A stretch of DNA of 64,000 nucleotides from Litsea cubeba (Eukaryota > Streptophyta > Magnoliopsida > Laurales > Lauraceae): assembly GCA_012931725.1 (NCBI GenBank), contig CM022948.1, positions 68,860,444 to 68,924,443 on the forward strand. The letters are read 5' to 3'. The notes under the pieces are model-generated. The model searched no databases. It was given only the letters and a program-made list of their open reading frames with translations, and was not told where the DNA came from. This document shows positions 47,201 to 58,566 of the stretch, in pieces; position 1 is the stretch's first letter, and every line of letters starts with the position of its first letter. A program made the translations under genes and the position numbers.

Positions 47201-49931
47201 AAAGTACAAGTGAACAGAGTTGTGAATAACACAAATGCTTCTTGCCTGTAGTAGTCAGGATTTGGTATGAATGTCGTTGTGTTGAGAAGGCCATAGTTTC
47301 CACCAATTAGACTTTGTCTACAATAAGCCTTGGTCCCATACTTGGATGCCATTCCAAATTGATCTAAGTACCTACCTTATGTTATATATGTCTCACATAT
47401 TAGAATTCGCATTGTTTTTCGTAAGACAAATGGAGACATCGAAAAATGGAATGTGAAAAAAAAAAAAAACTCACCAGAAGCTATTCACAAAGGTGTCAGA
47501 TACTGAACGGCCACCACTATTGTAGGCACCACCAGATTCCCCAACCCAAGCAGCAGCCCATGGGCCGTGTCTTTGTATTGTGTCTTGGAGATCTCTGAAA
47601 GTTCCAGCTATGTAATCTAAGTGATGGGGGTCCAAGATCTTGTTGATAAGATGAGGATCATTACCTGTGATGAAAGATTTGGAAACGTTAAATGGTAAAC
47701 TCTTGTGTTCAAGGAACCATTTTTTTAGTTTCTCTCTAATTAGTGCCCCTTTTTTAGTTATTGGTAGTGTTCAGGAAAATTGGAAAAGGAAGATCTAAGT
47801 ATTGAAGCGTCGACTTGGCAGTCTCATCAAACCGAAGTATACTCAATTTTATATGGACATGATATATTGAAACACATGCTATTGCATAGATTGAGCTTAT
47901 ATGTGTGTGTACTAATATATATGGCCCTCCTCTGCTACGAGGTGTATGGACTGTAATATGGTATGAGGTAGTTGGATGGGGCCCACTTGAGGCCCCACTG
48001 ATCATGAGACCGTAGGGGGGTGCGGGGAAAGATCCATCTGGGGAGGCCCCAAATATAAAAAATGGGGTTAATCTCATGCCCCTAACCCCTTTATCCACGG
48101 CTCACAAGTTCAACATCTTTTTTTTTTTTTTAAATGACCCTCAACCCAACAGTCCAATCCATTCGGATGGGTGTAAACCTATGGGATCTGGTGTAATTTA
48201 GGGGAGGTCCGTGTCTTGATGGTTCAGATTGGTGATAGAAGGGTTCAACATGCTACCTTGTACCATATTACGGTACAAGGTGTATGTACAGGATTGTTTG
48301 CCATATATGTTTTTAAAAAGCATCCTTTTAAATAGAATTCATTAAAACTCTTCATATAATAAATTTAAAAAATTGAAAAAGCAATTAAGCTAATTGGATT
48401 ATCATGCTGATGATAACCTGACATGCAGATCATTTAAAAATGCAGTGCAGTTGTTAATAAATTGCACATCATATATTACGAACCTGCGCCAATATTGTAT
48501 ATATGATGAGTCACGACATTAACAACATCCGACCTTGAAACCTGAAGAAACTTAGTAAACCACCCGCGCTCAAAAAATCCTCCTGGAGCCAACAACAATG
48601 GTCTGGAGCTGGACATCTTGTATAACTCATCAAGGATGGCTTTAAGTGTGATTAGATCTTTTCCGTACTGCTCAGCAGTAACACTTGCCCCAACACCGCT
48701 TCCACTCAACTCATTGCCTGATAATCAGAGAAATTTGGGAGAGGTAAGAAATCAAGGATTGGGCGGATCAAGAAAAAGAAACAAAGGGTTTAACTTATAA
48801 TACTAAGTACCGAATTCCCACGAGTCAATTTGATGCCCCTTTGAAATGGAGTATTGTATGAAACTGCGAGCATTACTAGAATTCCAATCTCCTCCCCAAA
48901 TGCTCTTTCTGACGTTCTGCCTCCCGTAGAGTGCATTAAGACCAAATGTCACAATTGCTCTGCAATTGTACCATTTTGCAACAAATCACTTGACAAATTT
49001 TGGTAAGCAAATATATCCTTTTTGTTAGTATAATAAGTGTAAAATCATCACCCTGTCTTTTTGAATAATAGGTTGAGCTCATCCCATCTATCCATGCTCA
49101 GGCAACCATCAGAGAATCCAAACAATCCTTCTGCCGTCTTTCTAAATGGAGCACAGGGAGAACCCAAAGTCCCCACACCATATATTACTTGGTCTTGGAG
49201 AGAGCCACCAATTCTTATTCTCAAAGAATCAAAAGCTACAGTTCAAGTAGAAAAAAAAAATGGTAACTAATGATTACATTAATAACAATAGTATTAAAAC
49301 CTAAACTGGATAGCCCAGAGCGAAACCATGACTCATGGAGAGACTGATTGTTGGCGCCACAAACTAATTTTATTCCATTATAAAAACATCAGTCAAAAAT
49401 CCAAAATTTATATTTCTTGATTATTCCAAGAGAAACTCGACATCATCATCAGCCAAAGTGGTGCCATCATGGAAGGGTGACAATAGCACTTGTTAGACAA
49501 CGGACAATGAAACTTGAGATTTGTGAAGAATTAAAAACAAGCATAAATCCAACATACCTTGGATGGCCTTGGCTAGTAAAGGGTTGTCCAAGTCCTAAAA
49601 TAACAAGACAAAAGAAATCATTCTGGATATAATTCTGTACAAAACTCCTTCAATTATTGAAAAAAGCACATCCAATGCAAAATCAGAAAAGAAATCACAA
49701 ATATGCATGAAATCTCACCAGGTTTAAAACAGAAGCTTGTCCCCATGGGCAGTCGTCATAGTTGCACTTTTCAGGAGGCCACCAATCAAGGGTAGCACAT
49801 ACAAAATTATCATCGGTCTCAGCTATTGAGGTAACCCCTCTTACTACAATAGTCGCATCGACCGGCTTTCCAGCAAAAATCTTATGAATCGAGCACAAAA
49901 ATAATAATAGGAAGAGAATCTGAAAACCCAT
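44284..49931 (-). CDS. heparanase-like protein, glycoside hydrolase family 79, nine exons, frameshift in exon 6
   Basis: Secreted or cell-wall endo/exo-glucuronidase family (Arabidopsis GUS1-3, plant heparanase-like), acting on glucuronic-acid side chains such as those of arabinogalactan proteins. Exons on the minus strand: 49931-49719, 49594-49558, 49235-49052, 48959-48811, 48717-48484, 47665-47475, 47371-47246, 47153-47054, 44673-44284. About 540 residues would result if exon 6 were in frame, normal for the family. The start MGFQILFLLLFLC is a signal peptide. Family landmarks are CATLDWWPPEKC, RIRIGGSLQD, WDELN, the acid/base Glu in GNEL (about 197), HYNIG-like THHIYNIG, and the nucleophile Glu in AWVGESGG (about 315, after the shift). 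REEYHLTPKDG is near the end. Exon 6 has one extra T (TTT at 47640-47642), which leads to a stop at 47519-47517. Intron 7 uses a GC donor; intron 8 (2380 bp) contains an L1. Confidence 0.85.
45105..46420 (+). mobile_element. L1 fragment in intron 8 of the heparanase-like gene
   Basis: The plus strand encodes VIFKVDMEKAYDQVE (from 45111), then the catalytic box changed to NHLQFANDTILFS (45427-45465). FLYLGLPV follows, and after an internal deletion near 45825 an RNase H part (KFNVNGACQ, LESDSLNSISW). It is opposite in direction to the host gene. The corresponding intron of the 26-kb duplicate lacks it, so it arrived after the duplication or was lost there. Confidence 0.7.
47930..48295. mobile_element. 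possible MITE in intron 5 of the heparanase-like gene
   Basis: The left part ACTGTAATATGGTATGAGGTAG pairs with the right part CTACCTTGTACCATATTACG over more than 20 positions with a few mismatches. The interior is GC-rich. Ends and target duplication are not defined. Confidence 0.35.
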
Positions 49932-52900
49932 TGCCAAATATACCACAGCAGCTAGCGGAAACAAAATATGATCAATTGAGCTGTAAAGCAAAAAACAAAT
50001 AAAACAGAAAATTTTCAATAAATTTAATGAACTTGTACAAACATACCCATTAAAAGAACAGAAAAAAGATACTTCAGCATGAAGTTAAAAACTTCTTCTT
50101 TGATAGGTAATATGACTCACAATCTTGTGGTTGCAGCATCTTATTGGGTTGATCTTGGCAATTTGAACATAGAATTAAAGCATACGGATGATGACATGAC
50201 TCATATTTCATGAAAGATAACATTAAAACTACCTTTGCAACAGCGAAGGAAAATGTGGATTTCCTATCAATTATGGAATCCTAGAACAATGTTGAAATAA
50301 GAATAATTTTGGTGAGACATGTGGCCAAACTAGTTTTGTTGATTATTTTGTTGAAGGTATTGGAATTGTTCATGAACTCGAAAGCTAAAAATTTAGCAAT
50401 GAGTTATCTAATATTTTCCCAAGGACATAAATATGATAACTATTGAAATTATGAGATGTTGACAAGGATTGAACAAACATTTCCTTTGTTTGAAAACTCA
50501 AAATAATGTTTTAGGTGTTGTGGCATAAACAGATACAGATTTTGCCAAATTGTATATCTTTGATGAAGAACCAGAGTCTGAGGCTATGATTAGAGATTAT
50601 GGAAATCATTCTGGGAAACAGATTAACCTAGTGAGGTGAAAAGGAGCAAATTTTGATATCCTGTCAGACTTGAAGCCAAATCTTCGACAATGGACAAAGA
50701 CATGTGTTTTGCAACTCAAGATGAACCCAAGATTAATTGAGTTCGAACATCACATGTAATGCAAAGCTAAGGCGGAAGCGGAGAAAAAAGTAGAATTGGA
50801 TGAAGCACTTGAACTTGTAGACAAGCTAGTTCTCTCACACAAGAGGTGAAAATGAAGACAAGAGTAGTGGGTCATTGCATTGGGTCACTCTTCCTTGGAC
50901 CAATTGGAGAGGTCTGATGACGATAAGTAGGTGACGTCCTTTGCGACATCTTAGCTCATGAATTAACCCAATAATATTATAATAGTTTCATAAAAAGAAG
51001 AATTAATTTGTGGTATAGACTAATGGCATGGATCAAGTGAGACCCTCAGCTTTTCTTAAAACTCATATATAAGCAATGAAAACTTCAATAAACCTCTTCT
51101 TAGTTTATTCCATTAAACTCTTGCATCTTGTGCAAGATCCATTTGGGGTTTTGGCAATACGATCAGAGACATGGGCACTCTTGCAGTTTGAGGAAAATCA
51201 AGGTAGGATTTTGATTTCTCAACCTTCAAAGCTAGTTAATCCTTCTTGCATCTATTGTTCTGGTTCTCATGGAGTATTGGTGGAGATTTTGAGATCATAT
51301 ATACACCCAAATTTCCCATTGCTCTGGTCTGGTCTGAGGCATAAAATTCCATATGCATCAGTAGTTTCCTCCCCTTCAAACTAAACCTAAAACAATATTA
51401 CAGACAAAGCACATTAAATATAAATTATCCCTTCAACAGAAACAACCAGGGTAGCTCAGAGGTGACTAGTGAGGCAACTCCCTTACGCAAAAGCAACCAG
51501 AGATCAATCCCCCTCTGTAGCGCTGATGGGAGAGGGACTTGGGTGAGTGGGTGTGGATGCAAGTACTTATCAGCCCAAAAATATATATATAAATTCTCCT
51601 ATCAGTGAAGCAAGAAAGCAGAATTGCCTTTTATTGGACTGCAGAACAAATTCCGAAAGAGAAAAACAGAGAGCATATGCATGAATTTGAGTTCTTCCTC
51701 ATAAAAAATGAAAAAAAAACTGGGTCTTTCTTCTTCATCTTCTTCTTCTCCAAAATAATAATAATAGAAAAAATCAAAGCTTTCATCAATTACGCAGGGA
51801 AAAAAATGAAAACCGATTCTAGCCAATGGCTTTCATCAACTCGGCCATTTCATTTTGTGGGTTTCTGTTGGGTTGGCCCGGCCTGTGGGCATCTTTACTT
51901 TGCCCGAGTTTAGCTCTTCTTGGATGCTTCTCCCGCTCTGGAGTTGCAACCAAGCAAGAGCTTTCTCCCCATTTACCATAGCTTGTATCTATCATTCTTT
52001 GGAATATATTCACTTACCATTCCAAAAAAAAAAAAACCTCCAACCAATAAGAAAACAAATGGGCAGACAAGAAAAAGAGAGATCGAGAGATCAAAACAGA
52101 AAGGGAATCAAACCCAATTCAATTCAAACATCTAAAAAAACAAAAAGCCTCACCGACAACTTCAATTGCTTCTCTTTGATTGGCCTTGCTCAGAGGAGTC
52201 GTAGATGGATCATGGCATTCTTCTGCAAAAGATAGTAACTTTGTTCACACTATATTTCTCTTCTTCTTTCTTCCTTCAATGCTCAAATGCAAGAGACATG
52301 TGTCGTGAGTAATGGGTTTTCTCTAAATTGGTCAGATTGACCAGAAAGGCGGCAACTTTAGCTGAATTTCTAGGAATCTCGCATCGTCATATGTTGATTT
52401 CTCGACCCAAACAGCAGCCAATCTTTCCCATGCCAGTACTTAGAAACTACCTACAATTGATTCTATTTTTGTATAAACGTGTGTTTAGGTTTTTATAATA
52501 TATCTAGACACCAACCGAGCAAGAATCGATGTAAGGTTTCTCAATCATGACTTTCTCCGGTGCTCCAAACGCATGCGGCGATAACGAAAGCTTTTGTCAA
52601 CGATGAGAGAAGAAGCTAGGACCAGTGACTGGATATTTGGGAAAGTTTAGGTTTCGCTGCATGCTTTTTCTAATATTTACAACAACCATCTTTACTTTTC
52701 TTTGTTACAAGCAACCCCCTGTTCTTTTCTCTTTTCTTTTTTTTAGAATGACCAAGTGTCTTATTGATAGTGTAGTGCTGGCAATTGGGCCTCTAGAGGG
52801 CAATGGCCCGGGTTGGCCGTCAAAAGGCCCTTAAAATGAGTGCTTTTATTTTTCTTAAAAAGCTTGACGGTCCGACTTGAACAAGGTTTTTGTGGACCAA

Positions 52901-53775
52901 CCATTATTTGAGTGTGTATATTTATGGGTTTATTTAAATATAATCCTTATGTGGCTCTAATGGTAAGTTTTTAATGCAATTCTTATGTGGTTCTCACGTG
53001 ATTCTTATGTAAATGTATATATACATGCATGATTCTTATATGAACTTTTTTCCTTTTGTCTATGTATAACTGTTACATATGTGAATTTCATTGAGAATGT
53101 ACGTGGGTTTATTTGAATATAATTATTTTGTGGGTTTTTAATAGGATGAGATTACTTCTCTTTAGCGATTGGGTGTAATGTTTTGCCTCATATTCAAATT
53201 GAATCTCAATGGTTCACCACTTGGATGGCCCCTGGAAAATAAATTGCTACAAAATTCCATTGGCATGCTATAGAGGAAATTATGAGACAACTCTTTCTCC
53301 TTCTCTGATATATTCATTTGTTTGGTTGCTATTTAATTCATGAGAATTCAATACAATGCATTCTACTAAGGGTTTAAGTTTTAAAGATAAGATTCACCAA
53401 TACCATCAAATAGTCTTCTTTTGTATAGTAAATATAGTCTAAGCATCGCGATATTAAATCAAATCGTAGCAAAGTGAGATTTCTGTCTACCACCTTGTTT
53501 GCATGTCTCATTGTATTACCAGTCACAAGTTTAGACAAAGGAGGAGGATTAATGTCCGGTTTACACTCGATGTTTAGTGGCATGTGGAAAAATAAATAAA
53601 AATTAATTTTTTTCTCTTCACGCCCTTGGCCCAACCCTAACCTGTAGCGCCAGGTAAAGGCCTCGATAGAGGAAACACTTCAAGGACTACGGCTTGCCTC
53701 AGGCCCATCTTGCATATTTTGAAGGTAGGGGCTTGATAACCCTATGCCCAGCCCTTTGAAAGCCCTATTTATTGA
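49932..53775. other. upstream region of the heparanase-like gene and intergenic DNA
   Basis: The promoter of the minus-strand GH79 gene should lie just above 49931, but no certain TATA box can be chosen. At 50530-50830 the plus strand shows protein-like stretches (KLYIFDEEPESEAMIRDYG, KAEAEKKVELDEALELVDKL) broken by stops, an unidentified gene remnant. The rest is AT-rich with no motif. Confidence 0.3.
51441..51590 (+). mobile_element. tRNA-derived SINE-like element
   Basis: GGGTAGCTCAGAGGTGACTA resembles a pol III A box, and GAGATCAATCC about 45 bp on resembles a degenerate B box. The segment then reads CCCTCTGTAGCGC and ends before an AT-rich tail near 51580. This order fits tRNA-derived plant SINEs. 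It is not a working tRNA: no acceptor or anticodon stem forms. Confidence 0.45.
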
Positions 53776-54206
53776 TAGGGGTGGCATTAAGTTGGGTATA
53801 AATGATGACTCACCTAACCTATTTCTATAAGTACGAGGTTAGTTGTATTTTTTCTTTTTTTTTTACTTTGAGCAAATTAAATCTTGACCCGAGCTGAACT
53901 AGGGGTGGTTTCAGGTTTGGGCCGCTTACCTTATTTATAAGTGGGTTATTACATTTTAACTCTTATATATTGCAGCGAGCAGTGAACATTTAAAAGGGTT
54001 GTAGTGATTGCTTATGGATTTGAACTCTCTTACATACAAGATAAAATAAATCATTTGCCTCATTTATTCATTGATTTTTTTTTTTCATTATACGTTATAT
54101 ATACCCTTTTCGGTTTAGTTGGCCGGGTATAGGGTAGGGCAGGCGTGAGTCGGGCTGAATTTTGGTTTACCTGACCCATAACAAAGTTGACCCATTGCCA
54201 TCCCTA
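53776..54206. mobile_element. hAT-like MITE with TAGGGNTGGCA ends
   Basis: The left end TAGGGGTGGCATTAAG and the right end CCATTGCCATCCCTA are inverted matches over about 14 positions. The flanking 8-mers TTTATTGA and TTGAACGA match at five positions, so the target duplication is only suggestive. The interior carries GGTAGGG/CGGGCTG-type sequence and no coding region. Confidence 0.5.
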
Positions 54207-57200
54207 TTGAACGATGGTTTGACACGCCTTTCTAATGCTGATCAAATTTAGCTAACAATTTTTTAAGGAAAAAAAAAAAAGGCTCCTCTCTTAAGCTAGT
54301 TTGTAGTAACCTTAGTGCTTGACATTGATTAGGATCACTCAAGTTAAAATATCAAACCACAGTATTTTTATAATAAATCAAGGGTCGAAATGATCGGTTA
54401 GTGCTTTTCCTTTTTTAAACTATAGTTATCATAGTACTTTTATCATAATCTAAGCTGCTATAGTTTAAGGTTAGCCTAAACCAAGGGTGGTAAACAACAA
54501 AGGCTGCCTGCCTGTAGTTGAAAGACATTTTTTTGCCCTTTTGAGTGGCTTCTAATGAGCTTATGAAAGCTCATTGAAAGCAGTTAAAAGACCATCGTTT
54601 TCTGCCTCTTAGATCCAGGTGGTGAGCCAAGGAATGTAAAACTTGGAAATAGAGGAGGCTGCTTGTAAATTCCATGAAAGGAAGATGGTTAGATGCAAAT
54701 TTTTCTATATTATATCCCAAAAGGTTTATAACAATTAGTGTACTGTAGTTAGGTAAGGTTTCAAAGTCAAGGTCCCACCAAACTTCTAAGAGAGGGCATT
54801 CCTTCCTTCAACAACAGAACATAAACAGTATGCACCAAAATTAAATGCACAGCGGGAGGTGACCAGGGGTAGCCATTTGTGTGATCAGGCCAGGTTCAAG
54901 TTCAGATTGACCTTTGAAGGTAGTGGTTGTTTGGCCAGTCCATTTCAAACTCAACACGTTTATTAATCCGGCTGGAAATGTCAATTTGATCCCTAAACCT
55001 GAAATTTTGGGTCTGGTGGGTGGGTCTCAGTAGAAAAGGTTTGGTTGGTGAGATCCAAGTGGGTGGGGCTTGGAAAACATGCATGGGTCAATCCGAACTT
55101 CTTAATTTCATTAATTGGGTTGGAAATGTCAACCGGAGTAAACAATTTACTGATTAGATTTAGGACATATCAGGTCAAAAATTGTAACAAGTTTGTCATC
55201 CTGAACAGTGAGGTCTGCGAAATTCTTTGATGTAATTGAAGAGAAGGGCCACTGTGGGCTACGAATGGCGCAATTTCATTTCAAGTGTATGGCAAAAGGT
55301 AAAATGTTAACCATTAGTTTTAGAACCTCAAATTTAACTCTCTCTTGTTTTTCCCTTACATGGGAGAGAATGGTATATTCTATTCCTAAACTAGCCTAAT
55401 ACAATGGGGCCATCCTCGGGTCCTTTGTGCAATATGCTCCAACTTATCCTCTTATCATGCTCGGTAAGGCCCAAGTACATCTCCACCTCTTTGTTCGCCC
55501 GAATACACTCTGGGTAGTACTCTAGAAGTGCCAAAAGGTCAATCCCTAGCATTGCTAGTGAACATGATTCAATATTGCAAAGATGGGATGGTGATCGGAT
55601 TAGTGTGAAATGGGATGGGTATGATTCGTCCAAATGTAGGCCTCCCAATTACAAGCCCATGGGAAGATGTCAGCACTAAGCATGTCTTTTGTAGGCCAAA
55701 CCATGCTCCCTCACCTACAAGCATTCCATGAGACCAGTTTCTTGTCGCACATGCTGTAGGGGATGCCTTTGGGGCGGGTCCCCCCACGGATGTGGAGTCC
55801 ACTATCCGGGGCGCATTTGTATACACTTTGGGGGTCTTACCACTGTGGTGCCCTTAATCATGCGTTTGGCTCCGTAGAGTGGCCTCCCAGGGCAAGTCCA
55901 AAATATCTCTTTATCAAGAGGTTGAGGGATCGACTCCTGGGGAGGCCCCTGGGGTGCGGTTTTCATCCACCCTGGGACAAATGCATGATTACGGAGCCTC
56001 GTCTCCCGAAGTGTACACAATAGGCCCGGGGCCCACGGCAGGTACTTAGAATGAAATCCTACCCTCCTACACATGCATTTCTGTTTTTTTTTTTTTCCTT
56101 TTACACGCTATGCTAATGTCGTATAATTAAACTAGTGTGAGAAGCCAGTGCCCCAAACTCACCAAAAACAAAAAATATATATATTAAAATTTAATTTTTT
56201 AATATTTTAAAAAAAAGATAGATATAAAAGAAAATATATATTATCTAATGAAAGGAGTAAAAAAGCTAAAATAGTTTAAATTGAATAATAAAGATTACAA
56301 ATAAGTTATTGAGAGGCCAACAGACCATAAAACTAATAGTAAAAGAGAGAAAATATTGTTAGGTGCATCATCAACAAAATAAGCATGTCCCAACCCATGA
56401 TCATATCCACCAAGAAATTAGATGATCATAGCCACCAAACACTCATGTAAATGCGACTCTATCTTTATGATGTTTAAATGATCTAAAAAATCAAAGGGGT
56501 TGTTATACCCATGAAGAAACGCCTATGCTAAGCTCAGGCAAAAAAAAAAAACTATATTTTTAAATTTATTTTATTTTTTGATATATAGATGTGAATAAAA
56601 GAAATCTAAAATAAATAAATAAATTATATAAAAGGAAAAATATCTACTAAAATTACGTAAACTACAGTATAAACTTGAAAACAAAGGACAAAAGGCTAAA
56701 GACAAAAAAAAAAAAAAAAAAAACTTATTCAAATTGGGAATTGGGTCCTGCAGGGTTGTCCATTCCTCATTTGATCTTGCTCCTCCTCCTGTCTCAATTA
56801 TAAAATGTCAATCACTTAATTAAAGAGACAATAAAAATAAGACTTAGTGGAAGAAAATGAGAAAGAGAGAGTGGAGAAAATGACAATAAAAAGGAAGACT
56901 TAGTAGAAATAAAAAACGAAACAAAGAGGACTGGAGAAAAATGGCATCCCATTTAAAAAAAAAAGAAGAGAGAAATGAACCAAAAGGCTTTTATGTACTT
57001 AAGACAAAAGGAGAAAAGAATAGATACCTTTTTTCCGATAAGTAATGAACTTTAGTTGCGTTGCTTCTCTTCAAAGCAGCTCGATAAAAATGTAATTAGA
57101 TTTTAAAATAAAAATATTTAAATGAATGATATTGTTTCTATTCATCAGATATCAAGGTGAAATAAGTGAAATAGCTTATGAATATACGTATAACACACGA

Positions 57201-57852
57201 ATTAAAATACATGCAAATAACAAAAGATATATAATAAGCGTAGCCATACAATTACAGCATATTAATAATTTGTTATTCACTCTTCGGGTTAATAACTTGT
57301 TAAACTTTTTAAGCTGAATTTCAAATATACTTAGATGCACGGAAACTTAAATGTAGAAAAAAAAAACACATTAGTTTTGTGTTATTGTATTCAATTTTCT
57401 AAAAGTTTCATATGAGCGAAAAACATTTCCTCCCTTTAGAATTGAGGAAAACTTGAAAAATCATGCATACCTCTATAGGTAAGCCTAACGACACTTTTCC
57501 TCCCTTTAGAGCGGATAAAATCTTGCAAGTTGTCTACCATGTTATGGAGTTGATTCACCAAGTGGTATGTATCGAGTCACTAATAAATAGAAAAGCGTAC
57601 ATCAATAAATGATTGGCTAAATAATTTATCTAAAACCAATTATAACAATTAGAGAAAACTTATAGAAATGGTGTTGCCCCGCCTAAATGAATCCATGGAT
57701 ATTGCTTGGTGAAAAACATTAACCCTTCATTTGCTTCTAATTCCACATTGGATCCACTTAAGAAAGAAATGGGAAAAGAATTCCATAAATTAAAAATGAC
57801 AAAAGATTAAGAATAAAAAACGACTTCACAAAATTTGGCTCGTATGTTTTTC
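54207..57852. other. intergenic DNA, mostly unassigned
   Basis: A GC-rich block at 55395-56045 stands out from AT-rich surroundings. It contains a B-box-like GGGATCGACTCC (55926-55937) and several overlapping open frames with no motif, and may be a SINE or an LTR fragment. 56160-57350 is strongly A-rich with many homopolymer runs. Confidence 0.3.
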
Positions 57853-58149
57853 ACACCGTCTCATCAAGAACGCAGGCACATCAGTAAATCAATATGCTTC
57901 TACTCTTAAAAATCTCCGATGCATTAGAATTTTGATCATTCTTTGAAAAATAAATACAAAATATATGCTTGAAGAAATAAGCTTTCACATCAAATGCACA
58001 GACACTATCTCATCAAGAACACAGGCACATTAGTAAATCAAGATGCTTCTACTCTTAAAAATCTCGGATGCATTAGATTTTGATCATTCTTTGAAAAATA
58101 AATACAAAATCTATACCTGAAGAAATAAGCTTTCACATCAAATGCACAG
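57853..58149. repeat. two-copy 149-bp tandem duplication
   Basis: ACACCGTCTCATCAAGAAC at 57853 and ACACTATCTCATCAAGAAC at 58002 start two units that stay nearly identical, through CTTCTACTCTTAAAAATCTC and GAAATAAGCTTTCACATC to AAATGCACA. They differ at about ten positions. Confidence 0.85.
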
Positions 58150-58566
58150 TTCATGAGTTTAATACTTGTCTTTGTATTTGCTTTTGAACAATGACTCATT
58201 TGATAGTATAAGGTCATTTAGATATTATTATTTTGAAATATTGTTCTACTGGTTTTTTTTTTTACCAAGCACCCTTCATGATAGTGATTTATGTCAATTT
58301 TTATTTCCCTTGTTAGTTTATGAAAAATAAATTTGGCCCTCACAGAAAATAATGAATCGCGAAATAACTTAATGTGCGAATGTAGTCGAATCCAAATATC
58401 GTGAGAGATAAAGTGAAGGGTAATTTTATTCGGGAAAAACGGAGTCCAAACCACAAGATGCTTTGAGGCATTGCATGTATTTGGCGATGCTTTTGGAGGT
58501 ACATGGATATTTGAGGTTTTTTTTTCTCGTAAAATTCTTAAATATCAATATACATAATAAAATAAT

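Noticed and set aside
51441..51520. tRNA gene candidate
   Set aside because: A- and B-box-like sequences are present, but the cloverleaf stems do not form. Called SINE-like instead.
57840..58150. CRISPR-like repeat array
   Set aside because: Only two long adjacent units without spacers, in a plant nuclear context.
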